Source: Paraburkholderia phenazinium
Lineage (GTDB): Bacteria > Pseudomonadota > Gammaproteobacteria > Burkholderiales > Burkholderiaceae
Assembly (NCBI RefSeq): GCF_900142845.1
Contig: NZ_FSRU01000001.1
Span: 3,162,001 to 3,226,000, forward strand
Reading direction: 5' to 3'
DNA length: 64,000 nt
The position numbers and the translations under genes were made by a program. Shown here piece after piece: positions 1 through 8,350 of this stretch. The stretch's first letter is position 1; every line of letters begins with the position of its first letter. A model generated the notes under the pieces. That model did not search any database. It saw only the letters and a list, made by a program, of their open reading frames with translations, and was not told the DNA's origin.

Positions 1-1
1 G

Positions 2-826
2 GCGGCGGCGCAGCTCGGCGTGTCGCAGTCGGCGCTCAGCCACACGATCCGCGGACTCGAATCGCGCCTGGGGCTACGCCTGCTGACACGCACCACACGC
101 AGCGTCTCCCCCACTCCGGCCGGCGAACGTCTGCTCGCAACCGTGGGACCGCGCTTCGAAGAAATCGACGAAGAGCTCGCCGCGTTGAGCGAGTTGCGCG
201 ACAAGCCAGCCGGCACGATCCGCATCACCACCGACGAAAACGCCGCGCGCAACGTCCTGCGCCCCAAGCTCGCGCAACTGCTGCGCGAGTATCCGGACCT
301 CAAGGTCGAGCTGATGGTCGACTATGGCCTGACCGATATCGTCGCGCAGCGCTTCGACGTCGGCGTCCGGCTTGGCGACCGGGTGGCGAAAGACATGATC
401 GCGGTCCGCATTGCGCCGGACATGCGCATGACGGTGGTCGGCGCGCCTTCGTACTTTGCGAAGCGAACGCGGCCGAAAACGCCGCAAGACCTGACCGACC
501 ACAACTGCATCAATCTGCGGCTGCCAACGTATGGCGGCCTCTATGCCTGGGAGTTCGAAAAGTCGGGCCACGAGCTCAAGGTGCGTGTCGAAGGCCAGTT
601 GGTGTTCAACGCAAGCACTCAGATGCTCGATGCCGCTGTAGATGGTTGCGGCCTCGCGTATGTGCCGGAGGAGATGGCGCGACCGTATCTCGCCGACGGC
701 AGCCTCAAGGCGGTACTCAAGGACTGGTGCCCGGCGTTCCCTGGCTATCACCTGTATTACCCGAGCCGACGTCAATCGTCGCGGGCTCTCGGTGTGCTGA
801 TCGATGCGCTGCGCTATCGGGCGTAG
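2..826 (+). CDS. LysR-family transcriptional regulator (5' end outside window)
   Basis: The reading frame is open from base 2 and ends at the TAG at 824-826; the start codon lies upstream of the window, so only about 275 codons are visible. The visible N-terminus is the second half of a LysR winged HTH (LGVSQSALSHTIRGLESRLG, then LLTRTTRSVSPTPAGERLL). About 200 residues of LysR substrate-binding fold follow, with the IRITTDENAA start and the FDVGVRLGDRV segment typical of the CrgA-like branch. Such proteins bind promoter DNA and respond to a small effector, often controlling a neighbouring oxidoreductase; the target here is probably left of the window. It is not the PhcA type, so it is not assumed to belong to the signalling cluster that follows. 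Confidence 0.9.
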   Translation, partial: AAAQLGVSQSALSHTIRGLESRLGLRLLTRTTRSVSPTPAGERLLATVGPRFEEIDEELAALSELRDKPAGTIRITTDENAARNVLRPKLAQLLREYPDLKVELMVDYGLTDIVAQRFDVGVRLGDRVAKDMIAVRIAPDMRMTVVGAPSYFAKRTRPKTPQDLTDHNCINLRLPTYGGLYAWEFEKSGHELKVRVEGQLVFNASTQMLDAAVDGCGLAYVPEEMARPYLADGSLKAVLKDWCPAFPGYHLYYPSRRQSSRALGVLIDALRYRA

Positions 827-1062
827 TGGTGCGTGCCGTCAGGTCAATTAACCATCCTTAACAGATTCAGCGCTTTCCGGCGCCGGGCTTCCCTTTACAC
901 TGGTTCGCCTGCTCGAACTATCGACAGGGCAATGCTCCGGTACCGGCCTTTCCTGTCCCCCGCCTGATCCACTCAAGGCGCAGCGATGCAGACAGCCCGA
1001 TAGGTCGATGACGCCGATGTCACCGTGCATCTCGCCTTGATGCCTGATCGCTTATCGCCATC

Positions 1063-2160
1063 ATGAATACACTGCCGACTTCAATCGCCCCTGCGGCAAC
1101 CGTGCTACTGGTCGACGATCAGCCGATTGTGGGCGAAGTGATCAGGCGGGCGCTGGAGAGCGAAAGCGGTATTCAACTGCATGTCTGCATGGATGGACGC
1201 GAGGCCCTCTCTACAGCGTCGCGCGTGAAGCCGACGGTGATCCTGCAGGATCTGATCATGCCTGGCGTGGACGGCCTGGATATTGTGCGCAGCTATCGCG
1301 CCAACCCGGTCACGGCCAATGTGCCGGTGGTGGTGCTGTCTTCGAAGGAGCAGCCGATCGTCAAGAGCGAGGCCTTTCTTGCCGGCGCCAACGACTACCT
1401 GGTCAAGCTGCCCGACGCGATCGAACTGATTGCGCGGATCCGCTATCATTCGGCTTCCTATATAAGTCTGCGTCAACGCGACGATGCGATCGACTTTCTC
1501 TCGCATGACATGCGTTCGCCGCAGACGTCGATTCTCTCGCTGCTGGAGAGGGTCCGGCTGGAACAGGGCACGCTCACGCCCCTGCTCGAACGGATTGCCA
1601 CGCACGCCACCCACGCGCTCGAGTTGGCGGACGGTTTTCTGCACCTGGCGCGCGCGCAATCCGAATGGCGGCAGTTCGAAACGATCGACCTGAACGAGAT
1701 CGTGGTCGTTGCGGTGGATCAGCTCTGGGAAAAGGCGCTCGCCAAAGGCTGCCGCATCGCCATCGATGCGCCCGCCACTTCGCTGACGCTGTTCGCCGAC
1801 CCGTTGCTGCTCACGCGCCTCGTCACGAACCTGCTCGACAATGCCCTGAAGTACGGACCCGACGCTTCAACCGTGCGCTGCATTCTCGCGGATACGCAAG
1901 AGGGCGTGCTGATCGGGGTCGAGGACGAAGGGACCGGCATACCGGCACGCGAGTCGGACCGGGTCGCGGAACGCTTTGTCCGGCTGCCGTCGGGCGTGAT
2001 CAATGAAGGCAGCGGCTTCGGACTGGGCCTCGCCTTCGTCAACTTCACCGCCACGAAACATCGTGGACGCGTGATCATGAACCGCACCGAGCGAGGATTC
2101 ATGATCGGCGCGCTGTTTCCCAAAGCGGAGTCGCCGGCGCGAGCCACTGTGGGACGGTGA
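1063..2160 (+). CDS. response regulator with C-terminal histidine kinase module (PhcR-like)
   Basis: 365 residues. Residues 13-135 form a receiver domain: acidic pair D18-D19 (LLVDDQP), phospho-acceptor D63 (LQDLIMPG), K115 (DYLVK). A histidine-kinase module follows, with H-box H148 (FLSHDMRSP), N-box near 255 (LVTNLLDNALKYG) and G-boxes (DEGTGI, GFGLGLAFV). There is no membrane segment or sensor domain, so the protein should take phosphoryl groups through D63 and act through its own kinase end. This receiver-first order is that of Ralstonia PhcR, in the PhcS/PhcR quorum-sensing relay. The neighbouring membrane kinase at 4178-5638 and regulator at 2591-3559 fit a multi-step relay. The start was taken as the first ATG before the receiver strand. 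PhcR orthology is inference from architecture and context. Confidence 0.85.
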   Translation: MNTLPTSIAPAATVLLVDDQPIVGEVIRRALESESGIQLHVCMDGREALSTASRVKPTVILQDLIMPGVDGLDIVRSYRANPVTANVPVVVLSSKEQPIVKSEAFLAGANDYLVKLPDAIELIARIRYHSASYISLRQRDDAIDFLSHDMRSPQTSILSLLERVRLEQGTLTPLLERIATHATHALELADGFLHLARAQSEWRQFETIDLNEIVVVAVDQLWEKALAKGCRIAIDAPATSLTLFADPLLLTRLVTNLLDNALKYGPDASTVRCILADTQEGVLIGVEDEGTGIPARESDRVAERFVRLPSGVINEGSGFGLGLAFVNFTATKHRGRVIMNRTERGFMIGALFPKAESPARATVGR

Positions 2161-2590
2161 GTTCAGGTCGAAACGCCCGGCTCGTACATCGGGCCATGGC
2201 GAACGAACGGGCACGCCAATTTCCGACGCTAAAGCCCCGCTAACTTTCGAAGTCTTTCGAACCCTCAAGCGTGGGCAAACTCAGGTCGTTATGCGAGTGG
2301 TCAGAGCAATGCACAACAGACCTACGCCGATCAATCCATGGCCGCAGCGACGGCCGGAGATGCCAGGATGAAACGTTCAGAATCGCTGTCACGCAGGAAG
2401 CGCGCACTGTCGACATTGAAGCTAACCAAACTGCTATGGTATTTCCGGCTTCGGCTCAACCTGCACGACCTCGACGCCATACTGCGCCGCGCGCGGCGTC
2501 TGAACCGCGAACCGGCGGGACAATGAAGCCGCTCAAGCTACCCACATCGCCGTTCGTACCCAAGCCGCGGATGCTCAAAACGGTCTGACC
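2161..2590. other. 430-bp intergenic stretch, no confident gene
   Basis: It lies between two converging response-regulator genes. The only notable content is a short open frame on the + strand (2338-2526), listed separately. No clear intrinsic terminator with a T-run was seen. Confidence 0.5.
2338..2526 (+). CDS. possible small basic protein, hypothetical
   Basis: A 62-codon frame (or 52 codons from an internal ATG at 2368) encodes a very basic peptide rich in Arg and Leu (RRKRALSTLKLTKLLWYFRL, LHDLDAILRRARRLNRE). Third-position GC is moderately high, as in real genes here, but no good ribosome-binding site precedes either ATG and I recognise no family. It could be a chance frame in GC-rich DNA. 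Confidence 0.2.
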   Translation: MAAATAGDARMKRSESLSRRKRALSTLKLTKLLWYFRLRLNLHDLDAILRRARRLNREPAGQ

Positions 2591-3559
2591 TCAAGAATAC
2601 AGCCCTAAGGTCTGGCGTTGCCGCCATTGCGCGCAGGTCTGCAGGTCCAGGTCGAGTTCACGCGGATCGATCCGGCTCCAGCAATAGAACGCACCTGGCC
2701 AGTCGGGAATCGGTACCGGCGACTCGAAGCGGATGTCCGACAGGCCGGCGCGATAGGTCTGGGACGGCCAGAACAGCGGCATCACCCGGCGCGCCTCCAT
2801 TTCCCTCAGCAGTTGGGGGGCGCCGCCCTCGTCGGTCAGCACACCGCACTGGAATCGCCAGTCGCCCTCGGCCCACGCGAGAAAGAGGCCTGGATTGCCG
2901 TCGGCGTCGAACATCAGCACGGCGTCCTGCTCCGGGCGCCAGTAATACTCCGCAATGTGTTCGCGGGCAACGATCTCGTCGAGGGCCTTCAAGGTGCGCG
3001 GATCGCAGTAAGTCGAACCGACATCGTGAACGCTGATGTAGCCACGCTGCGCGCAGTGCCTGGCTTTGGCTTCCGCCAACGCGCTGAGCAGTTTGCGCGT
3101 CATCCCGGCATCGGTCTTCTTGAGGTAGAAATCGATCAGCCCGGCATTGAACGCGTCGACGGCCTCGGTCTCTCCGGCCGCTCCGGTTAGCAGGATTTTC
3201 GTGCACGCGATGCCGCGAATCGAGGCGAGAAACTCGATGCCGTCGATTTCCGGCATCTCGTAGTCCACCACCACGGCCGCGACCTCTTCGAAGCGCGCGT
3301 CGTCGATCAACACGTCGCGCCCAAGCGCGCTTCCCCCCTTCTTCTCGAACTCGGAATAGTCCGCGCCCGACAGCCGGTTAGGCAAGCTCGCCTGCGCACG
3401 CGACGAGATGAAATTGAAGGCCTCGCGAGGCCGCGTGAAAAACCGGTTCAGATGTCCGTCCGGGACAATCCCTCGCAGCGCATGCAGGAAGTCAGCACTG
3501 TCGTCGAGAAAAACAGCGGACACAGGATAGAGGACAGGCTGCCTGACAAAGCTACTCAT
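2591..3559 (-). CDS. response regulator with inserted receiver and non-DNA-binding output (LqsR-like)
   Basis: 322 residues from the ATG at 3559, preceded by GAGGAATGT; an upstream in-frame start at 3664 has no good ribosome-binding site. The receiver has its acidic pair at D19-D20 (FLDDSADF), but the phospho-acceptor is D99 (VVVDYEMPEIDG). About 40 extra residues (roughly 52-92) are therefore inserted between the first and third strands. T125 and K147 complete the phosphorylation site. Residues 170-322 form an output region with no HTH, GGDEF or EAL motif. A late acceptor Asp with a non-DNA-binding output is the hallmark of Legionella LqsR (acceptor D108). It probably receives phosphate from the LqsS-like kinase at 4178-5638. 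PhcQ is an alternative comparison. Confidence 0.8.
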   Translation of the reverse strand: MSSFVRQPVLYPVSAVFLDDSADFLHALRGIVPDGHLNRFFTRPREAFNFISSRAQASLPNRLSGADYSEFEKKGGSALGRDVLIDDARFEEVAAVVVDYEMPEIDGIEFLASIRGIACTKILLTGAAGETEAVDAFNAGLIDFYLKKTDAGMTRKLLSALAEAKARHCAQRGYISVHDVGSTYCDPRTLKALDEIVAREHIAEYYWRPEQDAVLMFDADGNPGLFLAWAEGDWRFQCGVLTDEGGAPQLLREMEARRVMPLFWPSQTYRAGLSDIRFESPVPIPDWPGAFYCWSRIDPRELDLDLQTCAQWRQRQTLGLYS

Positions 3560-3683
3560 ACATTCCTCGAAGAACGTGTTTATAGGCACAGATAAAACGC
3601 TTGGCATACCAAAATAATGCATTCCTCCACTCAGGAGGAATGCGTGGCTGCCGCTAGCAGCCATTACGATTCAGGAGTTTTTC

Positions 3684-4181
3684 ATGTTCGTTCGAGATGC
3701 AATCCCCCAGGTTCTCTCTCGCGGTACCGCACTGCTTTCGCAGGAAATGCTCAACGCCACGACCGAGAAAACGTTTCACCACAGCATCGACGTCTATCTC
3801 AAGGATTCCAATGCCTTTATGAACACCTATTTCGCCCGTTACTTCGAATGGCAAGGCGTGTGTCGCGAACGCTGGTTCCATGATTGCGTGCACAACAATC
3901 TCCTTGCCGCCGGCGGCATGTTCGTGACGAAACGCGCCCACCAGGAATATGTCCAGGAGACTTTTCCGTTCCAGCGCGTGGACTGCTACCTCAACACTTT
4001 CCAGGTCAGGCAGTGTTCGGCCTACCTGCTGTTCCGCTTTTGCGTGGACGGCAAGCCCGTTTCGATGGGCTACCAGCAGATCCTGTTCGCCGACACCAAC
4101 CGGCGCATTCAGCGTTTCCCGTCTGGGATCGTCGAACGGGTCAAGGAATATGAACTTCTCATGCCGTCTAATGTGAGCTAA
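3684..4181 (+). CDS. hotdog-fold acyl-CoA thioesterase (4-hydroxybenzoyl-CoA thioesterase/YbgC-like)
   Basis: 165 residues, starting at an ATG with AGGAG a few bases upstream. The segment VYLKDSNAFMNTYFARYFEW (from residue 38) matches the hotdog thioesterase active-site region: a catalytic Asp (D41) before the long central helix with the tyrosine/phenylalanine and YFEW/RERWF pattern. The family hydrolyses acyl-CoA or aroyl-CoA thioesters in the cytoplasm. The gene is divergent from the LqsR-like regulator (124 bp between starts) and overlaps the 3' end of the sensor kinase gene by 4 bp. It thus sits inside a signalling cluster at the place where a signal synthase is expected. A role in releasing a fatty-acyl signal is inference; substrate unknown. 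Confidence 0.75.
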   Translation: MFVRDAIPQVLSRGTALLSQEMLNATTEKTFHHSIDVYLKDSNAFMNTYFARYFEWQGVCRERWFHDCVHNNLLAAGGMFVTKRAHQEYVQETFPFQRVDCYLNTFQVRQCSAYLLFRFCVDGKPVSMGYQQILFADTNRRIQRFPSGIVERVKEYELLMPSNVS

Positions 4182-5638
4182 CTGACATAGTCCTGCCTTT
4201 TGCTGTACCAACGGTGGGACCTGTCCGGCGGGCCGCGCTGCGCGCGGTCCGCCGACGAGCCTGGCTCCGGCAACCTCAACGTGAAGGTCGTATGCTCGCG
4301 CGGCACCGATTCGCACGAGATGCTACCGGAAAACACCTCGCAGACGCGCCGGCAAAACACCAGCCCCATGCCCGCGCCATGTCCATGCGACTTGGTCGAG
4401 TAGAAGGGATCGAAGATATACGGCAGCACGTCCGCCGCGATGCCCGGACCCGTGTCGCGAAAGCTCAGCACGCAGAAGCCGTTTTCCTGCTGCGCGCGGA
4501 TCTCGATCTTTCCGTCGCCGCTCTCACGGATCGCGTACAAGGCGTTCTTGAGCAGATTGAAGATGACGAAGACGATCAACGAATCGGAACCGGAAAAACG
4601 CAACAGCGGATCGATGGGCGCCACGAACACCAGATTGCGCTCCCCAGGGTGAAAGGGAAAACGTTCCAGCGCCGAGTCGATGCAGGTGCGGATCGAATGC
4701 GGCGCGAAGCTTCGGGGGTCCAGCCTGTCCAGCGTAAACGACGCCAGCGACATCTCGACCACCGTACTGGTACTTTCAACCTGACGGCGAATCGCCGAGG
4801 TGAGACTGGCGAGCCGCTCGGATTGACCGGGGTACAGGCCTTCACTGCACAAGCGGTGCTGCACGGCCAGATGGTAGCCACGCAGCAGTTCCGGCAGAAC
4901 CGTGCCGATCTCCTCCGCATGCATGCCAATGGCCGCAAGCGGCGTGGCGACCTCGTGCGCCACCGTAGCCGCCAGCAGAAATGGCCGCATCAGCCCGTGA
5001 CGAACGATCGTGATGCCGAGAATGCCCAGTCCTGTTGCGATGAAGATGACGCCCGGCGGATAGAACGTGTAGCCATAGTTCACGGCGTAGTCCACCGCCG
5101 CGAGCGAATACAGGCACAGGCTCAGCAGACACAGGTCGAGGAGCCGGCGTTGCGACTTGCCGCGCACCTCGCGCCGCGCCGTCACCAGCAGCCAGCCGCT
5201 CCGGCAGGCGAGGAAGAGGGTCTGCAGGACGTGCACGGGATGGAGAACGCCGGCCTTGGGATAAGGGCCGAAGAAATGCATCTCGAAGCCGGCCACTACC
5301 CCGTCGCCCGTGAGCAGCAGAATGGCCAGCAATACGCTCAAGCCGTAAGAAGCAAGCAGCAGGCGGCGCTCGGCGCGCCGCCCCGTCACTTCGGTGACGA
5401 AGTGATAAAAGGTGGTGGGTAAAAACAGAATGAACAGGTAGCCCAGCTTGACGAGCGGCGCGGCGACGTCGGCGCTGGTGGTCTGGAACAGGAAGGCCCA
5501 CGTACCCTGCCAGGCAAAGGTGGTGACGCACATCAGCGCAAAGGGCACGGACAGGCGCGTCGCGCCCTCGGTGAGCAGCACGTATAGCCCGAACCCCAGA
5601 AACAATGCGGAGACGAAGGCAGGCAATATCGAGTACAT
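4178..5638 (-). CDS. polytopic membrane sensor histidine kinase (LqsS/PhcS/CqsS-like)
   Basis: 486 residues. The N-terminal 215 residues are strongly hydrophobic with about seven membrane segments (roughly 3-22, 33-51, 63-83, 94-112, 135-153, 168-186, 193-212) and almost no periplasmic loop, so the ligand is probably sensed within the membrane. The kinase core follows: H228 in AHEVATPLAAI, N-box NLLKNALYAI, G-boxes DTGPGI and GMGLVFCRRV. There is no receiver domain, so partner regulators must be separate proteins; the two at 1063-2160 and 2591-3559 are obvious candidates. This layout is that of kinases sensing lipid-like autoinducers (LqsS, CqsS, PhcS). The gene converges on the thioesterase gene with a 4-bp overlap. 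Confidence 0.85.
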   Translation of the reverse strand: MYSILPAFVSALFLGFGLYVLLTEGATRLSVPFALMCVTTFAWQGTWAFLFQTTSADVAAPLVKLGYLFILFLPTTFYHFVTEVTGRRAERRLLLASYGLSVLLAILLLTGDGVVAGFEMHFFGPYPKAGVLHPVHVLQTLFLACRSGWLLVTARREVRGKSQRRLLDLCLLSLCLYSLAAVDYAVNYGYTFYPPGVIFIATGLGILGITIVRHGLMRPFLLAATVAHEVATPLAAIGMHAEEIGTVLPELLRGYHLAVQHRLCSEGLYPGQSERLASLTSAIRRQVESTSTVVEMSLASFTLDRLDPRSFAPHSIRTCIDSALERFPFHPGERNLVFVAPIDPLLRFSGSDSLIVFVIFNLLKNALYAIRESGDGKIEIRAQQENGFCVLSFRDTGPGIAADVLPYIFDPFYSTKSHGHGAGMGLVFCRRVCEVFSGSISCESVPREHTTFTLRLPEPGSSADRAQRGPPDRSHRWYSKRQDYVS

Positions 5639-6263
5639 GGCGCTCTGTTTGCGTGTTCGCTGTTTACCAGTCGTGATCGTTCAGGAGCGGCCGCCACGAC
5701 GAATCGACCCCGGTTCGTCACGGGCCGCGGCGCAAATCGTATCATCCCGGCCGTCAACGCCGACCGCGAAACCGCCGCCAACCCCGGGCGGGCATTTGCA
5801 GGAGCGTATTACAGCCACATAGTGGTGAGGTAACTGTCAATGTTGACAGGGAACACCCGTGCGGCCCCTTTTTACATGGTTTGCCGCAGCCTTGAATGGA
5901 GATTGAAAACCGCTGCGATTTTGTTTATAAGTGAACTTTGGCGTGGTTTATGCCGAAAAGCGCGCGCAACGCGCGTTCGGCCCGATGGTGAGATACTCGC
6001 TGTCATTCTGCGCTGCCACGCTGTTTAACCGGTGTACCGGGCGCCCATGGCGCCGCCGCGCCGGTCTGCCGTCAGTCTCATGTCTACGGTCGATTACACG
6101 TGAATCAGCAGCAACCCGGTCAGCACATGCCCGGAAACAACTACAGAGCCAACAGGCAACAACGGATGAAGGTGTATTGGCGAGGGTTTTTTGCGGGCAC
6201 TGCACCTGTTCGCGGGATCTGCGGCGACCCACTGCAACTCGTCGTCGCTACGGGGAGGTGATG
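5639..6263. other. 625-bp divergent intergenic region between sensor kinase and LuxR gene
   Basis: No gene is supported here. The region must hold the promoters of the kinase and luxR genes. It contains the lux-box-like palindrome at 5834-5849 and is more AT-rich than its surroundings between about 5830 and 5940. Confidence 0.6.
5834..5849. promoter_or_regulatory. lux-box-like palindrome
   Basis: CTGTCAATGTTGACAG is a perfect inverted repeat with 7-bp arms around TG. It has the CTG-N10-CAG spacing typical of LuxR-family operators. It lies 196 bp upstream of the sensor kinase start and 415 bp upstream of luxR. A closely related site is at 8241-8256. Confidence 0.5.
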
Positions 6264-6983
6264 ATGGACCCACGCTTTCATGATGCTTACCAGCGGTTTC
6301 TCGCTGCGAAAGACGAAGATCAGCTGTTCAAGCAGATCGCGTCGTTCGCGGAACAGCTCGGGTTCGAATATTGCTGTTACGGCATCCGCATGTCGGTGCC
6401 CGTATCGAAACCCGTGGTCGCCATCTTCGATACCTATCCGCGCGGCTGGATGGAGCACTATCAGGCGAGCAGCTTTCTGGACATCGACCCGACGGTCCGT
6501 GCCGGCATGCGCGGCTCTGAGCTCATTCTCTGGCCGGAGTCCGAGCAAGGCGACGCGGCGCGGTTGTGGAGCGACGCGCACGATTTCGGCCTGAAGGTGG
6601 GCGCCGCCCAGTCGAGCTGGGCCGCGCAAGGCGCTTTCGGCCTTCTGACGCTGTCGCGCCCGGCGGACACGTTGACGGGAACCGAGGTCGATTCGTTGAC
6701 GTTGCCGATGAGCTGGCTCGCGAATGTCTCGCACACCCTGATGAGCCGCTTCCTGATGCCGGTCCTCGCCCCCGAAAGCGCCGCGACGCTGACGCTACGC
6801 GAACGCGAGGTGCTGTGCTGGACCGGTGAAGGAAAAACCTCGTACGAGATCGGGCAGATCCTCAGTATTTCCGAGCGCACCGTCAATTTTCACGTCAATA
6901 ACGTGCTGCTGAAGCTCGCCGCGACCAACAAGACCCAGGCGGTCGTCAAGGCGATCGCCATGGGCTTGATCTATACCACCTGA
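6264..6983 (+). CDS. LuxR-family regulator with autoinducer-binding domain (LuxR solo)
   Basis: 239 residues from the ATG at 6264, five bases after GGGGAGG; an adjacent ATG at 6261 is possible. Residues 15-160 form an autoinducer-binding domain keeping the residues that contact acyl-homoserine lactones: W62 and Y66 (GWMEHYQ), D75-P76 (DIDPTV), W90 (LILWPE) and a glycine in AQGAFGLLTL. Residues 173-235 form the GerE/LuxR HTH (LTLREREVLCWTGEGKTSYE). Such proteins bind an AHL or related ligand and then lux-box DNA. No luxI lies in the window, so it may sense a distant or foreign signal, or the product of the adjacent cluster. The palindrome at 5834-5849 is a candidate operator. Confidence 0.9.
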   Translation: MDPRFHDAYQRFLAAKDEDQLFKQIASFAEQLGFEYCCYGIRMSVPVSKPVVAIFDTYPRGWMEHYQASSFLDIDPTVRAGMRGSELILWPESEQGDAARLWSDAHDFGLKVGAAQSSWAAQGAFGLLTLSRPADTLTGTEVDSLTLPMSWLANVSHTLMSRFLMPVLAPESAATLTLREREVLCWTGEGKTSYEIGQILSISERTVNFHVNNVLLKLAATNKTQAVVKAIAMGLIYTT

Positions 6984-7029
6984 GCGCGCCTGAGCCGCCT
7001 GGGCCAACTGACAGCTCCGCCCGGAAGCG

Positions 7030-7304
7030 GTGTTGCGAAACTTGACGTCTTGGTCGAGCACCTCAGTATGGATCGGGATGTGCCGCCCGTTCCACTCGCC
7101 CCGGAGCGCCGGCGCGAAGGCGGCGACTAACCCTGATCCGGCGCCATGCGCATCAATGTCAGCGCTGAGATCCCGGATCAGCCCTGGCACGGCCTGGCGG
7201 GACGCCGGGTCGCGGCTCTTGGGATAAACCGTCAATACCGGCCCAAACACGGAGCGCATCGGCAAGCCGCGTTACGCCCCTTCTAGCGTTGCGTCGAGCG
7301 TCAT
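7030..7304 (-). pseudogene. truncated gene remnant with in-frame stop, unknown family
   Basis: Read leftwards from an ATG at 7304, preceded by GGAGACCTTGCA, the frame gives MTLDATLEGA, then a TAA at 7272-7274. It continues in the same frame with protein-like sequence (PVLTVYPKSRDPASRQAVPG, LSADIDAHGAGSGLVAAFAP, WNGRHIPIHTEVLDQDVKF) to about 7030, where sense is lost as it runs into the antisense of luxR. A good ribosome-binding site, plausible start and long in-frame continuation suggest a gene broken by a nonsense change and 3' truncation. I do not recognise the family. Confidence 0.4.
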
Positions 7305-7477
7305 TGCAAGGTCTCCATGTGCTCGTGTGCTGCCCGTTCGGAATTTTTATGTCGCAACAAAGCCATCGCCCGGCACGCTAAAACGATATCAGCCAATCTG
7401 AAATGGGGGTGTTCTGCGAATTGCGTCAGACGACATGGAATGACTCGCCGCAAGCGGGTCATTCCGGCGCGCGGGCA

Positions 7478-7816
7478 TTATCTGCAGCGGTCGCGCGCGA
7501 GCAATGCAAGGCGCGAGCGGGCGGCCAGCTCCTGGTCATAGTTGGACAGGCAACCTTCGACGTTGCGCGTGACGGGAAATGTCGCCACGGCGCGGCTATC
7601 CACACCGCCCGATTGCTGCGACTCGGGCAGTTCGCGTGTGAAGTGGATGACCCGTGAGTTGGTGCGTGTGACTTGCAACTGGCCTTCGTCGACCAGCGCA
7701 CGCAGCATGCCGAGAACCGTCACCCGCGAGACAGAAAACAAATGGGACAGTTGAGTGGCGGTGTATTTATGCCCGCATTGCATGCGGCTTAGCAGCGAGA
7801 TTTTTGTCAGTGTCAT
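7478..7816 (-). CDS. small winged-HTH DNA-binding protein, hypothetical
   Basis: 112 residues. Residues 1-60 look like a winged helix-turn-helix: KISLLSRMQCGHKYTATQLS, then HLFSVSRVTVLGMLRALVDE, then a basic wing (GQLQVTRTNSRVIHFTRE). Residues 65-112 are hydrophilic and lack a recognised effector domain. The architecture suggests a small cytoplasmic transcription regulator, or the reader of a small regulatory circuit. It stands alone, flanked by degenerate DNA. No specific family can be named; MarR/ArsR-like folds are the nearest comparison. Confidence 0.6.
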   Translation of the reverse strand: MTLTKISLLSRMQCGHKYTATQLSHLFSVSRVTVLGMLRALVDEGQLQVTRTNSRVIHFTRELPESQQSGGVDSRAVATFPVTRNVEGCLSNYDQELAARSRLALLARDRCR

Positions 7817-8350
7817 GGAGCCTCGAATCCAACTGGTGATCCGGCAACGCGAGAACCGCGTTGCCGCTAGACCAACAACATGACCGGCTCTGCTGAATAC
7901 CAGTCAATCCGGAAAAAGGAGAAACCCTGCCACTTTTTCGCGTATCGAGACACGCGCATCTTTACAAAACACCAACAGCGGCGCGATCCGCGCATTCCTT
8001 CTTGCGGCTTGCCCGTCGCGACGCTCGTCGCGCGGGCCTGCTCGCGTTTCTTATCGTGCTCTCAGGTTCCAGCAGCCCTCGGTAAGGCTCAAAACTCTTC
8101 TTGGCGCCGCGGGGCGCAGCGCCATGCTCGCGGGGCGGTACAGCGGAGCCCTTTGCTACGCAGGACAGGCTTTCACCATCCCGGAGCGCACCGACCGATC
8201 CACGAAATCCGATTATGCGCGTCGACTATCCGGCGGGTAACTGTCAGAAATGACAGTGCCGTTGTAGGGCTGGGCGTGGTGTGGGTCAGAGCTCGGCCGG
8301 GTCACGATGACTCGATCCGCTCGCTCTCTCTGCTCCCGCCATCCATTGGC
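7817..8350. other. 534-bp intergenic stretch with degenerate coding-like DNA
   Basis: No intact gene is supported. A ribosome-binding-site-like AAAAGGAG at about 7915 is followed by a CTG-initiated frame of about 52 codons ending in a hydrophobic stretch (AGLLAFLIVLSG) and a stop near 8083. It resembles the start of an exported protein that has lost its ATG. A lux-box-like palindrome is at 8241-8256. Confidence 0.4.
8241..8256. promoter_or_regulatory. second lux-box-like palindrome
   Basis: CTGTCAGAAATGACAG has perfect 6-bp arms around GAAA and the CTG-N10-CAG spacing. With flanks it shares GGTAACTGTCA-N4-TGACAG with the site at 5830-5849, so one regulator may bind both. It lies between the HTH gene and the remnant at 8351; no intact gene directly downstream explains it. 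Confidence 0.4.

Noticed and set aside
20..826. LysR gene as a PhcA homologue completing a Phc system
   Set aside because: Its effector domain is of the common CrgA type and nothing in the visible sequence indicates PhcA; it is treated as unrelated.
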